Origin: Oscillospiraceae bacterium | GTDB taxonomy: Bacteria > Bacillota > Clostridia > Oscillospirales > Ruminococcaceae | Assembly: GCA_017462785.1 (NCBI GenBank) | Contig: JAFTQJ010000061.1 | Coordinates: 1-32,843 of the forward strand | Direction: 5' to 3' | DNA: 32,843 nt | Part shown: in pieces, positions 32,741-32,843 of the stretch | How positions within the stretch are numbered: the first letter of the stretch is position 1 | Layout: each line of letters starts with the position of its first letter | The notes under the pieces: model-generated | What the model was told of the DNA's origin: nothing | Database searches by the model: none | What the model saw: the letters and a program-made list of their open reading frames with translations, nothing else | Position numbers and translations under genes: made by a program

Positions 32741-32843
32741 AGCTTGAGTCTGTTGAAAAACCACTCTTTTGAAGCCGAAGGCAAGGACAAAAGTTTTTGA
32801 TCGACCTTTTTTCAAAAAGGTCGTGGGGTCAAGGGGCGAAGCC
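32741..32843. repeat. Repeat-family end at the right window edge, truncated
   Basis: GAGTCTGTTGAAAAACC (32746-32762) resembles the right end of repeats A-C. It is followed by a GACCTTTTTT/AAAAAGGTC hairpin (32803-32822) and GGGGTCAAGGGGCGAAGCC. It continues past the edge. The hairpin may also end the anti-sigma transcript, but has no T-run. Confidence 0.5.

Overview
The window looks like chromosome from a fibre-degrading, low-to-moderate GC Firmicute of the Ruminococcus type (Oscillospiraceae). The main clues are a secreted GH43 arabinanase ending in a type I dockerin (a cellulosome component), the conserved gls24-like/fakA/recG and hrcA-grpE-dnaK-dnaJ orders, Gram-positive ribosome-binding sites, and strict TTGACA-17-TATAAT promoters. 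This placement is inferred from gene content only.

Layout. (1) 1-1300, minus strand: two tandem consensus promoters and a leader that appear to drive an rRNA operon beyond the left edge; a small zinc-ribbon membrane protein; a tRNA operon Val-Asp-Phe-Gly with its own promoter and terminator. (2) 1629-5922: Asp23/Gls24 protein, fatty-acid kinase FakA and RecG, one operon. (3) 6404-11486: heat-shock operon hrcA-grpE-dnaK-dnaJ under a perfect CIRCE operator, with a hairpin-filled dnaK-dnaJ gap. (4) 11500-13371: MsmK/UgpC-type sugar ABC ATPase, followed by a rearranged intergenic region with a mobile-looking repeat, duplicated terminators and a second copy of the msmK 3' end. (5) 13384-15633: RsuA-family pseudouridine synthase, small secreted protein, DUF4870-like membrane protein, NrdR. 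(6) 15773-20759: TIM-barrel sugar isomerase-like gene and the polyamine transporter potABCD. (7) 20787-24418: SLOG-family protein divergent from a ribbon-helix-helix protein, then the dockerin arabinanase. (8) 24430-30756: a riboswitch-controlled vitamin operon. (9) 30901-32724: ECF sigma factor and its membrane partner.

The most interesting part is region 8. A cobalamin-type riboswitch with an intrinsic terminator precedes seven closely packed genes: a small HNH-repeat-like protein; a wall-anchored beta-domain protein with a Thr-rich stalk; a membrane protein combining an alpha/alpha toroid with a C-terminal DUF4430 beta domain; EcfT; a fused double EcfA; an S component; and a Cys-rich protein. 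The toroid plus DUF4430 pairing is the domain plan of animal transcobalamin/intrinsic factor. I read the locus as a surface corrinoid capture-and-uptake system in which extracellular transcobalamin-like proteins feed an ECF transporter.

A hairpin-rich repeat of about 162 bp with imperfect inverted ends occurs three times (1439-1600, 6123-6284, 11750-11910), and a related end lies at the right edge. The copy near 11.8 kb sits between two perfect 31-bp copies of a terminator hairpin.
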